From Chlorophyllum brunneum (taxonomy: Eukaryota > Basidiomycota > Agaricomycetes > Agaricales > Agaricaceae): a stretch of DNA of 64,000 nt. Every line of letters starts with the position of its first letter. Positions within the stretch are counted from its first letter, which is position 1. This document shows positions 10,579-21,866 of the stretch, piece by piece. The DNA is taken from assembly GCA_963576785.1 (NCBI GenBank), contig OY756145.1:1922001-1986000 (forward strand). The letters run 5' to 3'. The position numbers and the translations under genes were made by a program. A model generated the notes under the pieces. The model worked only from the letters and a program-made list of their open reading frames with translations, had not been told where the DNA came from and ran no database searches.

Positions 10579-12683
10579 ATGCCAGGAGGTTCAGTAGCCA
10601 CAGGCAATGGTATCGGTGCAAATGCATCCAAGGTCTGTATCCTCTTCCATTGGTCCGCCGCCATCGCTGATATCCATTCAGAGTCAGTGGGCGGGTATCG
10701 CTCTGATGGGTGAACTTCTGAATATCAAGTACTAATTCAATTAGCTCATATCCTCCCAGCATTCAGCGCCTTCGGCGGTATTCTGTATGGCTACGATACT
10801 GGTGTCATTAGTGGTGTCAAGGAAATGAAACCATGGCTGCGCACCTTTGGTCAGCAAGGTCCAGATGGGAAGTTTAGTATCACCTCCTCGCAGGAGTCAT
10901 TGGTTGTGTCTATCCTCTCTGCTGGTACCTTCTTCGGAGCTCTTCTTGGTGCTCCTGTTGCCGACTACATCGGTCGTAAATGGGTATGCATTCCACGCAG
11001 TTTATCATTCAAGCTAGATTGACCTGAGACCCAAACAGGGTATCGTTCTTGCCAATCTTGTTTTCAGTGTCGGAGTTGCTATGCAAGCTGGATCCAAGGG
11101 CCTCCCTCTCTTCGTGTGTTCCCTCCGCCCCAGTTCCATTCATTATGATTCATTGCCCTTCAGGTAGTTGGCCGTGTATTCGCTGGCCTTGGCGTCGGTT
11201 TGGTCTCTTGCATAATTCCTATGTATCAGTCGGAATGGTGAGCAAATTGTTTGCGGTGCCTTCTTTCACCACTGACCCAACATTTAGCTCTCCTAAATGG
11301 ATTCGTGGTTCTGTCGTCTCCCTCTATCAATGGGCCATCACCATCGGTCTTCTTCTCGCCGCCGTCATCAACAATGCCACGAAGGATAGGCCTGGAAATT
11401 CTGCATGGCAAATTCCTACATCGATTCAATTCATTTGGGCCTTCGTCCTCGCCAGTGGAATGTCCTTCTTGCCTGAGGTGGCTCAAGTTATCCGTTGCTT
11501 ATAGTATGCCATGACTTAACCCCCATTTCCACTTAGTCTCCTCGTTGGCTCATCAAGCGCGGTCGCGACGCCGACGCGGCTAGGTCGTTTAGCCGCATCA
11601 CAGGCCTCGATACTAATGCCCCTGAAATTGAAATTGAACTTGACGAGATCAGGACTAATCTCGAGGCCGAAAAGGCACTTGGCACTAGCACCTACCTTGA
11701 CTGTTTCAGGTTCACCGACAACAAGATCTTCTTCCGTACTCTCACCGGTATCTTCATCCAGGCTTGGCAGCAGCTTACTGGCAGTAAGTACTTTTCCTCC
11801 ATCTGAACAACCCAGAAAGCTCAGTGGCGGTCTTCACAGTTAATTTCATTTTCTACTATGGCACGACCTTCTTCATCAACTCAGGAATTAAAAACGGATT
11901 CCTTGTCACCGTTGCTACAAACATTGTCAACGTATTCATGACACTGCCTGGTATCTGGGGTGTCGAGCGCTTCGGTCGTCGTAAGCTTCTTCTCATCGGT
12001 GCTGCCGGAATGGCCGTTTGCGAGTACATTGTTGCTATTGTTGGTGTCACCGTCTCCGTTGACAACCTTGCGGGTCAGCGTGTTCTTATCGCTTTCGTCT
12101 GCATCTATATTGTGAGTGGCTCATATTATCTACGCGAGGGTCACCACCAACACTTGGACTGTTAGGCCTTCTTTGCATCCACATGGGGTCCCATCGCCTG
12201 GGTCATCACTGGTGAAATATTTCCTTTGCAAGTTCGTGCGAAGGCTATGTCACTCTCCGTTGCCAGCAATTGGCTGTGGAACTTTGGCATCGGTTATGCG
12301 AGTAAGAATCATCACATATTCGTTTCGGAGGTAAACTTTCTCATCCCGTTCACTAGCTCCGTTTTTGGTGAATGAAGTGCCCGGGTCTGCTGGTCTTAAA
12401 GTCAAAGTTTTCTTCATCTGGGGCTCGACCTGTGCATGTTGTCTCGTTTTCACCTGGTTCTGCGTCCCTGAGGTTCGTAGATCTTGGTCCATTCAATCCC
12501 ACGGAAACGATGACTAACACGCTTCTTTAGACCAAGGGCCTTTCTCTTGAACAGATCGACCGAATGTATCAGGAGGTTTACCCTTGGCAGTCTTACTCCT
12601 GGCGCAGTCGCAACCATGAGCTTCTGGCTGGAGATAAGGGAAGCTCCCACGACGAAAGAGAGGATGACAAGGAGAAGGCCTAA
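10579..12683 (+). CDS. MFS hexose transporter (sugar porter family)
   Basis: Plasma-membrane proton symporter or facilitator for hexoses. Eleven exons: 10579-10632, 10682-10709, 10760-10983, 11039-11113, 11164-11237, 11288-11477, 11537-11783, 11840-12111, 12166-12301, 12357-12472 and 12531-12683, giving 522 aa, usual for the family with 12 membrane segments. Signatures in order: WAGIALMAFSAFGGILYGYDTG (TM1, spanning two splice junctions), ADYIGRKWG (loop 2-3), GRVFAGLGVGLVSCIIPMY, SPRWLIKRGRD in the central loop, QAWQQLTGINFIFYYGTTFF (TM7, the QQ..G.N sugar site), VERFGRRKLL, GPIAWVITGEIFP and PETKGLSLEQID at the end of TM12. The 28-nt second exon is needed to build TM1. The long N-terminal extension of glucose sensors is absent, so it is a carrier rather than a sensor. 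Substrate preference is not determinable. Confidence 0.96.
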
Positions 12684-14771
12684 ACGCAACAACGACCCCT
12701 CGTGTGCCTTGGTTCTCATGAAAAGTTATATCATCTCGCTGTACCACTGAGATTAGTGGTGCGATGTCCACTTGAACCGTCACCTAGTAGCCATACCCAG
12801 CACCTCATTAATCAGATATTCAACCACTCAGTTTTTGTTTCTGCGGTATCCAATCCCCTCATGTCTGCATGGGATGGTGTAATGATTTCTTCGACTTGTA
12901 TGACATCATGTATTGTACACTTTCATGGAGAGTCCCCTCGATAGCCATCTCCGGATTCCGGTGGGCTGCCTCCGACTCCACATGCACAAAGAACTCACAA
13001 AGTTAGCCTGACATTCAGTATAAGGGATGAAGACTGACACGTTCAGGAGGCAAGCGTTAAAAATAACTGAATTCGTGCGAAAAAAAAAAAAAGAAAAAAG
13101 CAACAGATGCATCTAGCTTCGCGTGATGCCACAACCCACCCACAAGCTAAGGGTGCGAGGGGGATAGCGACCGTTCAAACTTGGGCCTCACTTCGCTTCA
13201 CTCGACATATACATTCGGAATGAAAGAGCGAATGTACTTCAAATGTACGTTTGGTGGACTGGAATGGAGTATGTAGCTTATGCCCGTCGATTACGCGGTA
13301 ACAGACTGTGAACAATTCGACAAGCGTGAAATGCCGTGGAACTTGAGTGGAGCTCTTCTCAGGACATTTGGTATGCCCACATTATCAAGCTTTGACGAAA
13401 CGGAATCTATAGCAAGCATCAGTGCTTCTATGTCCACACTGGTGAGTATCACAAGCTTAAATATGATATTAAGGACGCGACAGCGCGTATCAGCATCCAC
13501 CATATGGCTTAGATCAGATAGTACTTGAATCGCGGGTTTATATGAATGTAACTGTCAAACTGCGTTGTTTCAGGAATTGAGTACGTATGTACTATATCCA
13601 TCCCTTGTGTTCCTTCCGCCTGTCTGGCCCTGTCTGGCCATACTTAGTTCTGCCTGCAGTCGGACACCATGAGCCTTTATGTCCGCATAATCTTCGGAGT
13701 GGGTTGGCCTCAACACCATAGGATATCATAGTGAGCGTGGGTGCGCAGGCCCTCCTATTGGTAGAGGTTGAGCACCGGAGATGCGGATTTTCTTGCACCC
13801 TCGATTGATATGGACCTCACTCGAGCTACCGGCTCAGGTAATTTTACCAAGTCTTTGGTCCGGGTTTGTCAGAAGTGGGAGTACGATCGATATGGGAAAA
13901 TCGGAGCCTTGGTTTCACATCTCTCACCACTAGTTCGTGATCGCGTTTTGGCGCTTCCGTTCTGCCTACGGCTCCAGATTTTTGCATGCTTCTAGATGCG
14001 AATATTTTAAAACTTTTTTTTTGAAGTTTTGGCTGACGCGGAAGGGGACACGGATTTAGAGGTTCGTCTCGCGTTTTTGAAGTTCGTCTGCAAAATTTAA
14101 TGTGACGAGCGAACGAACGGGGTCGCGAACCAGTGGTGGAAGATAGTAAGGAGCTATTCGGAGAACCTGGCCCGCTGGTCCCTCGTGCCCTTCATAGTTA
14201 GTTGGCGTTTGAGTTTATTCTGGTGGCAAAGGCACTCAAACTCCAAGTCTCTCGCTGGTTACTCCATGAGGCATGGGTATGCTAGTGAGCCCGTCTTTCC
14301 AATGGTCATATCGGCACAGTCCATGATCTGCGATAGAGACATAGAGACTCCCGACGGACTCGGGAGCCAGAAAATAGGAGGACAATGTCAAAAAGATACA
14401 AGCTTGAGGTTCCGGTCAATCAACGTCCTATTTTTAAACTTGTCAGACTTCTGCCAGGTTGACCTGGATGTATGTATGGGTTGACGGACATATGGTCTCT
14501 GAAACCTTTATGTCCATTCCTGAATACTTAGGGCTGCGGACCATGTGCACTGGCCCGACTAGGCGCTGCGACCCCACGACGGACCAAGCATACAAATGGG
14601 TGGAAATATATATACACGAATTTGCTACTCCTCCTTTAGAAAGGCGTCTGCCCTTTTTCTTGATAGTCCCATTCAAACAAGAGGGGAACTGATATTAGTC
14701 CATCCCACTTTGACTTCTCTGTGTTCGACTATTTCAATCTTCTTCCGTTAAGACCCATCGGGACTGGCACG
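12684..14771. other. 2.1-kb intergenic stretch between transporter and DAK
   Basis: The first few hundred bases are the transporter 3' region and the far end is the 3' region of the convergent kinase gene. A poly-A tract with one G lies at about 13079-13098. An 82-codon frame at 13280-13528 (+) starting MPVDYAVTDCEQF has a Ser/Thr-rich tail resembling small fungal hypothetical proteins but no motif. No other gene is seen. Confidence 0.45.
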
Positions 14772-17209
14772 TCAATTTTTCGCAAAAATGTTCTCCAAAA
14801 TAGTCTTGATACCCCACGCGCCCGGATCAGGAATCTGTTCCTGTTTGAGTCTATCACCTTCGACATACGCGCTCCTTCCAGCTTTGGCTTCCAGGTTTTT
14901 GGTGTCCTCCGCAGCCTCGCTCGCAGCACGAACTGCATCCACAAAATTATCGCCGCCGCTGGAAGTGATAGCATGGGTGAAAGCAGCCAAGGGATCAACG
15001 AGAGTACGAGAAGGAGGGCGAGCCCGGGTGTAGGTGTATAGATTGTCCAGGGCCGACTTCAATGCTAGTGCCCAGGCTTGAGCAGTGACAGTATCGCCCG
15101 TGGTGGTAAGCTGTAGGCTCTGAGAAAGTCCAGAGAAGAAGATACTATCAGGGAATCAGTGCATGTTTATGGAGAGCTGGTGAATGACACAGACGAGTAA
15201 AGAGCGCCGCTAGTACCACCCATGACTTCTTCTGAAACCTGAGATATTACGAAGACGGATTTAGCAACATCACCGCCATCGATGACACCTTCTTCGATCT
15301 TTCTGAGCACGGCTACGAAAAATTAAGCACAACTACAGCGCGAAAGCTGGCGTAAGAAGCATACCTTCTGCACCCGCCTAGACGATAATGATTAAAAACG
15401 TCAATGCCTAGATTCTGAACTGTTCCTACCTTCAACGCGAGTCCGCAGTCGCCGTCGCCGGCAATCGAATCCATCCTCGTAATTTCGGGCTCAGCATTGA
15501 TCAGCCCGTTTACCGCTCGTCGAATGCTCTGAACAAATGCCTGGGAATTTGGAGCTTTCAAACTCCTTGGTTTGCCTTGTTGTTCTTTCGTAGCAGTCCT
15601 CCCGATAATCTGAGACGCTTTTGCTGCAGGGGGTTCACGGGAAGACCATCGCCAGCCAGGAGCGTTAGGTTTGTCGTCCAAAAGGGACAGAACTTGCTCA
15701 GAGGAACGGACAGACGTGTCACCCGCACGAGGCAACAGGAGGAGTGTGAGAGAAAATCCAGGCATGTTCAAACTACTCTGTAAAACCAATCGATAAACAG
15801 TAAATCAAGGTGCTTTAGGCCGATGGCTTACCATAAAACTTCCCGATAGCACACGCGATGTCGTAAAGCCGCGGGCGTCGAGAGCATTGCGAGTTTCGGC
15901 GACGACGGCTCCAAGTTCAAGCTCGCTCAGTCCGCCAAGGTTATTGACGAGCAAGACGACATCGTCTCTTCCTTTGAACGGTACAAAGGACCGGTCTGGG
16001 TCTGAGGTCGATGTCATCATATCAATCAACTTCGGTATCAACTCTGACAGTGGTGGGATGGGCGAGACGGTTTGATGACCGCTCTCATTGTGTATTCCCA
16101 TCCCGATCTCAATCTCAGACACCCCTAGATTGGACTGGAGGGAAGCAGTCCCAGGAACCTTATTCAGAGCAAAACATAAGAGGTTCAGGGAGAAACCAGG
16201 GCGAGGGAAAAGATAAACTTACATGAACATGGCCTAGGCTGACACCAATAGTGGCAATATTCTGTGAAGTCCACTCCGCAATTTGATAGACTTCATCGAG
16301 GGAGCCGCCTCTGTGAGCCAAGGCTCCAGCAATCTTATAAACCAACACTGTGCCCGCTAGTCCTCTGCAGACAGATGTTGGCTCAGGCGTAATATGGTAA
16401 GGTCAACGACAATATACGGTACCTGCGACCGACGATTTTGCCCTGGGTCCTACCAACAGCAACGTCGTCGCCGACAATGACGAACTTGACGCGGTCCGAC
16501 TTATCTGGGTGGAGAGCGGCATACTGTTCTTTCGCTAGACCGAAATTAAGAACATCGCCAGTGTAGTTCCTGACAGGTCGGTTAGAGGTTTGGATTACAT
16601 GATACAGCATCCTACTTGACGATGATTACGGTTCTATTGAGACATCAACATGGGTGAGCACTAGTTAGAGGTTTTTGCATACCCTTCGTTGTTATCGATC
16701 AAGCTTATACCCCGACGGACTTGGCTGGCGCTGGGAGAAGCAAACACATTTCCACAGACCGCACCTTTACGTCATGAGGAAAGTTTAGACGCTGATATTG
16801 ATGCGCCATCAGAGCGAGACGCACTTGTCAACATGCCCTCTCCTGGACGGTGGTCGGGGAATGTTATGAGGAGATGGTTTAGACGATTACGGGGAGCGAC
16901 CTACCCACGAAGCCTGCATGTGCAGGCTCATGACCAGAACCTCCACCGCACATGAGGGCGACCTTTGAACGGTCCTGGTCCGCAATGAAAACAGCTGTAA
17001 CGGCGAAGGTACGTAAAACATCTATGTGCGAGCCATTCCCACGTACTCTTGTTCTCAACATCAAGCCCAAGCTGTGGGTTTACGGCGCAGAGGCCCCTGA
17101 GAGAGTCGACGACGAGGGTCTCTGACTTGTTCAAGAAATGCTTGCCTGGAGGCTGTCTTAGCGGGGAGAGAAACTACCGGATGGGTATGCGCATACTCTG
17201 GACAGACAT
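14772..17209 (-). CDS. DAK1: Dihydroxyacetone kinase (glycerone kinase)
   Basis: ATP-dependent phosphorylation of dihydroxyacetone to DHAP in the cytosol, for glycerol use and detoxification. Thirteen exons (minus): 17209-17197, 17145-17047, 16994-16905, 16842-16825, 16764-16683, 16633-16616, 16569-16423, 16364-16223, 16158-15832, 15777-15430, 15377-15365, 15312-15195 and 15144-14772. This gives 595 aa, the normal length. The 13-nt first exon gives MSVQ and joins to [18 protein letters not shown]. DhaK half: [40 protein letters not shown] and [12 protein letters not shown] with the substrate-binding His region. It continues to [14 protein letters not shown] and RVLSGSFM. DhaL half: [19 protein letters not shown] with metal-binding Asp, and [17 protein letters not shown]. 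Exons of 13, 18, 18 and 13 nt are each required for a complete fold. It shares a 157-bp upstream region with the divergent UBP12 gene. Confidence 0.96.
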
Positions 17210-17366
17210 GATGGATTGGGACAAAGAAGGGCTCATGGGACCTGTTCAGATGTTGTCCTCGTTAATGAGTGTGACATTGAGTCAAAGGCTGTGACGGTGA
17301 CGGATGCTTGTACGCGTCGGCTTCCTTTGAGCTGCACAACAGAGGCCCAGTCTGCCTCATCCCCCC
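17210..17366. promoter_or_regulatory. Shared bidirectional promoter region (DAK / UBP12)
   Basis: The start codons of the divergent kinase and deubiquitinase genes are only 157 bases apart, so both promoters must overlap here or extend into each other's first exons. No TATA-like box is evident on either strand. Confidence 0.6.
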
Positions 17367-20300
17367 ATGAATTTCCTTCCGTCCCCAGCCAGCTCTCCTT
17401 CCCCCCCATCCACCGACAACACAGCCCAGCCCAGTAGAAAACGTCAGCGCAGCCAGTCAATGCACTCCGACAAATCTTCGACATCCGTCAAGCGTGCTGT
17501 CTCTGAAGCGCCTGTCCAGGATGTTACTGCCAATCCTACGCAGGCCGATCAGATATCTACGTTATCTCTTGCCGATCAGAGCAAAGATATTGACGCATAC
17601 ATGGCATCCCAGGGCGAAGACTCCATCTCCACTACCCTTCATGTGCTCCAGCCATCACCAGACATGGACACCACCCCGAACATGACGCTGGCAGAGAAAT
17701 TAGCACTAGTGGAAGACGGAAAGAAGAAGCAGATGGAAATAGGAGAGACCTGGTTCCTCGTCTCGCGGGCATGGTGGAAACGTTGGAGAAAGGCTTGTAC
17801 AGGTGAGGAGGACAAAGAGGGTGCCGTAACGGAGCAGGAGCTCGGTCCCGTCGACAATACACTTCTCATCGACGCCGAAAAGAATCTCAAGCAAGGCATT
17901 CTTGAAGGCGAGGACGTTGAATTCGTCCCTCATGATGTGTGGCGTTGCTTGGCCATCTGGTGCGTTTTATTATTCATCGGTTATGTGCGTCTCTCTAACA
18001 TCCTTTTACACAGGTATGGAGAGCCACCACACGTTCTCGCCCGACGTGTGATTGGGCGGGGCGCCGCAAGAGAGCCTACACTCGAGCTTCATCCTCCCCG
18101 ATTTAAAGTTCTCCCTCTTTCCAAGCCGCGTCGCGCACTGCGAAGCAGTCATTTTCCGTGCAAATGGGTAACAATCTCGTCTGGCGAAACCATGGCATTG
18201 TTGTGCATCAAACTGGCCGAGGCTGTCAAAACCCAAGCGCAGACCACTACTCCATATCGTATCTGGAGAGTCGAAGCCAGTGACGAGGGTTGGGAACATT
18301 ATGAGTTCCCGTCTGAGCGTGTATCACTTGCAAAAGGCAAGGTCATAGAAGAAAGCGCCAAAAATTTGGAGGAGGAAGGATTGGAATCGGAGGATGGGTT
18401 TGTCGTGGAGTTCAAGCAGTCGGATGGTTGGATCCTCGATTCTCAAGGAATGCAGCCCCAGCTACCGACCGTTACGCTACCCATCTTCAATTCCAATGAT
18501 GCATTCTTCAACAGGATGGGCAACACGGCATCATCTTCAAAGAGCCGGGACACTGATAACTTTTCTCCCCTCAAAACCCCCCCTTCGAAGGCTTCATCAG
18601 CTACTTCTCTCCTTAATAATTCACGGAATTTGCGCAATTTAGAGCCTGGTACACTCGGTCTATCGAATATGGGGAATACCTGCTTTATGAACTCGGCCCT
18701 ACAGTGTCTTGTTCATACCAAAGAACTTACGAACTACTTCCTTAGTAAGCTTATCTTCTTCCAAGTAATAAATATTGACCTGATCCTGGTTCAGGCGGAG
18801 TATTTGAAGACGAGCTTAATGCCGACAATCCTCTCGGAATGGGTGGTGCTATCGCAGAGGCATTTGGTTCTCTTCTCCAACGCATGTGGGCGACTACTGG
18901 ACCGTCAACTTCCTATTCACCTCGCGAATTCAAGCAGGCCCTTCAGAAGTTCGCACCACAGTTTAGCGGATACCAACAGCACGACTCACAGGAACTTGTC
19001 GCATTCTTGCTAGATGGTTTGCATGAAGATTTGAATCGCATCCTCAAAAAGCCGTACGTGGAGAAGCCTGATTGGGAAGGGGGAGGGGATCTGGAATTAG
19101 TTCAGTTGGCCAAGAAGTCCTGGGATGGTTATCTGCTGCGTAATGACAGTGTGATCGTCGACCTATTCCAAGGGCAGTACCAGAGCACTCTCGTTTGCCC
19201 CGAATGTGAAAAGGTATACTGGCCATCGTGACCCTGCTATTCCTCACTAACCACCACCATAATAGGTTTCAATAACTTTTGACCCCTTCATGTACCTCAC
19301 CCTCCCGATTCCAGCCGAAAAAAAGTGGTCACATACGGTCTACTACGTTCCTTACGATCCTATTTTGCCCCACCTCAAGGCTCGTAATTTTCCTTGAAAA
19401 GTCTGCGCGTAGTAACCCTCGGATAGATACCAGTTGAGCTTAGCCGCGATGCTTCATTCAGGGATCTTAGGAACCTCCTGGGTCGATGGTTGAATGTGGA
19501 GGGTGACAATGTCAGTTTACCTATATTTTTTGTCTGGGTTCATTTTGTTGAAAACGTTGTCTATATAGTTGTTGACCCTAGAGATTTTCAACCACAGGTT
19601 TTACAAGAACCTGGATGACAGCGTCATGGTTGGCGATATGGCCGAGAATGATGTCATCGTCTGCTTTGGATTACCTTGTAGCGCCCAACAATCACGAACC
19701 TTCAAGAGGCAGCCCAGCGATCCGTTGCTTCTTCCAGTATTTCTATGCGACGCGAAGGGCGCAGGCCAGTGGACCTATACTTCTCGCGTTTCCCTCTTTG
19801 GCTATCCCACTGTTCTTGCAATTCGGCCCGGAGACGCCACGGACGTTGACACTATATATGGTGCAGTCATGGAGCGGCTTGTTCGATATACCAGCAATTA
19901 TCGCGATCTGTACGACTGGGAACATGGCGAAGGCCCTGATCTACCCGAAATACAAGCACAACTTAGATCGGCGGACGCTCCAGATACTATTACAGAAATT
20001 GGAGAGAACGGTGATGTGGTGAGGGTAGAGAAGGTTCCTGAGGAGGGAGATATCGTTGATGAGAAGTCAATGATCGTGGATCAGGAGGACCGGGAACCAT
20101 CAGCTGAAATTGGCGAACTCAGAGTTGTCGGTCCTAAGAAAGGTGTCTTCAACCTTCGGTTGCATAATGGTCATCGAGAGTACGGCACCTGCAACTATGG
20201 AGCCAATATCACGCACAAGTGGGAAGCGTGGGAGCGTCGAGAGGAGTTGCTTGAGACTCGTGGATGTTTGCTTCGTGAAGGCGATGCTATCTACTGCGAA

Positions 20301-21653
20301 TTTGACGAGAACATGAAAGCATACTACTTTGGCGACCACCTCAACCGGTTTGAACATGCGCGGTGGGAGGCATTCCAAGATTTCATTCATCCGGAGTATG
20401 AAGCATCAGTTAAGGCCGCGAAGGAGAAGAAAAACAAGGGTATATCATTGCAGGACTGCCTGGATGAATTCACGAGGGAGGAGAAACTTGGGGAGGATGA
20501 TCTATGGTATTGTCCTCGTTGCAAGAAACATCAGCAGGCCACGAAGAGGTTCGACTTGTGGAAGGCACCGGACATCCTTGTTGTCCATTTGAAGCGGTTC
20601 AGCAATAGCAGGACGCTTCGTGACAAAATTGACGCGTTCATCGATTTCCCGATCAGGGATCTGGATCTGGAGAACATGGTTGGGGAGAGAGGAATCGCAA
20701 AGAAGTTGCAGGCACAGGGCGTTGATATCGAGGAGTTGAACCTTACAAGTCTGGACGAGCCGCTGGTTTATGACTTATTTGGTGTCGATGAGCATATTGG
20801 GGGACTTGGAGGAGGGCACTATCGGGCATATGCTCTGAATCATCTGGATGACAAGTGGTATCACTTTGATGACTCTTTCGTTAGACCTGCAAAGGCTGAA
20901 GACTCAGTTGTAAGTGCTGCAACCCCAGTTCGTGTTGACCGGCTCGTAGTTCACTGACCGATCGGGTGATAGAACGCTGACGCTTATCTTCTCTTCTACC
21001 GACGTCGGACGAGTAAGCCTCTGGGAGGCAAAACACAGGAGCGTATCGCGGAATACAAGGCAAACGCAGAAGAACTGAGGAACACCACGGTGACACCACC
21101 TCCTGCTCCCGTCCAAGACATACCTATCACCGTTGAAATAAACGGACTACCAACGCCACCCGAGGACAATAGCCTTACATACATGGCTCCCCCACCTGGT
21201 GATCTAACAGGTCGTTTGGACGGCGAGAACAGTCGATGGGCAATACGATCGGGAGCATCTGTGTCCTCTCTGGCAACTTCAGATGATCCTCCCGACTTTG
21301 AGGAGATTCAATCAGAGCCGTTGTACATGGGTAGCCTAGGCACAGGCAATCCGACGGATGGACAGTTCAGTGCGTTGCTCGACGCGGCATCTAATAGAAA
21401 TTCGCCGACTTCGGACGTTGAAGTGGATTTTATGAGCCAGTCGCAGATGAATTGGGATGACTCGATATACAGCGATCTCAGGTCGACTATGCAAAGGGAG
21501 TCACCGAACGGGTCAGATAATTGGGCAGACTCGAGCAATCTGGCGTCGCCGTCGTACTCGAATGCGTCCTCGGATAATACGAATGAGACTGGCCAGAGAA
21601 CTTTTACGACAGCCAGGGAAGAGTTCGGCGATGATGGGAGGAGCTCGCCCTGA
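17367..21653 (+). CDS. UBP12: Ubiquitin carboxyl-terminal hydrolase, UBP12/USP15 type
   Basis: Cysteine protease that removes ubiquitin from proteins. Exons: 17367-17959, 18014-18744, 18795-19213, 19266-19383, 19434-19510, 19569-20909 and 20973-21653, giving 1319 aa. Order: disordered Ser/Pro N-terminus with an NLS-like SRKRQRSQS, a DUSP domain ([18 protein letters not shown]...), then a ubiquitin-like stretch. The catalytic core opens with [19 protein letters not shown], nucleophile Cys codon at about 18681. It continues with [20 protein letters not shown], a long insert, CPECEK and YCPRCKKH zinc pairs, [10 protein letters not shown] and [11 protein letters not shown], catalytic His codon at about 20817. 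It ends with AYLLFYRRR and a 190-residue acidic, Ser-rich tail. All catalytic elements are intact. The domain order matches yeast Ubp12 and human USP4/11/15. The 118-nt fourth exon and its 3' junction are the least certain part. Confidence 0.94.
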
Positions 21654-21866
21654 GGTAATTTTGAGCTAGACGTTGAACTGACGGTTGTTTACAATTAAAT
21701 GCTCTGATATCAATTGTTTGTTATATTAGTGTTATTATAGATTTTCTAGTAATGCCTAACCAGTTTTCTGTACACACCAAATGATAAATGGGTACGCGCC
21801 AAAAGGAGTGATCGTCGATGCAACACGCGACATGGCAAAGGCCGAAGTGATAGGGACGATCTCAGG

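Noticed and set aside
13280..13528. 82-aa frame considered as a mating pheromone precursor
   Set aside because: No CaaX motif at the C-terminus and no pheromone-receptor gene nearby.
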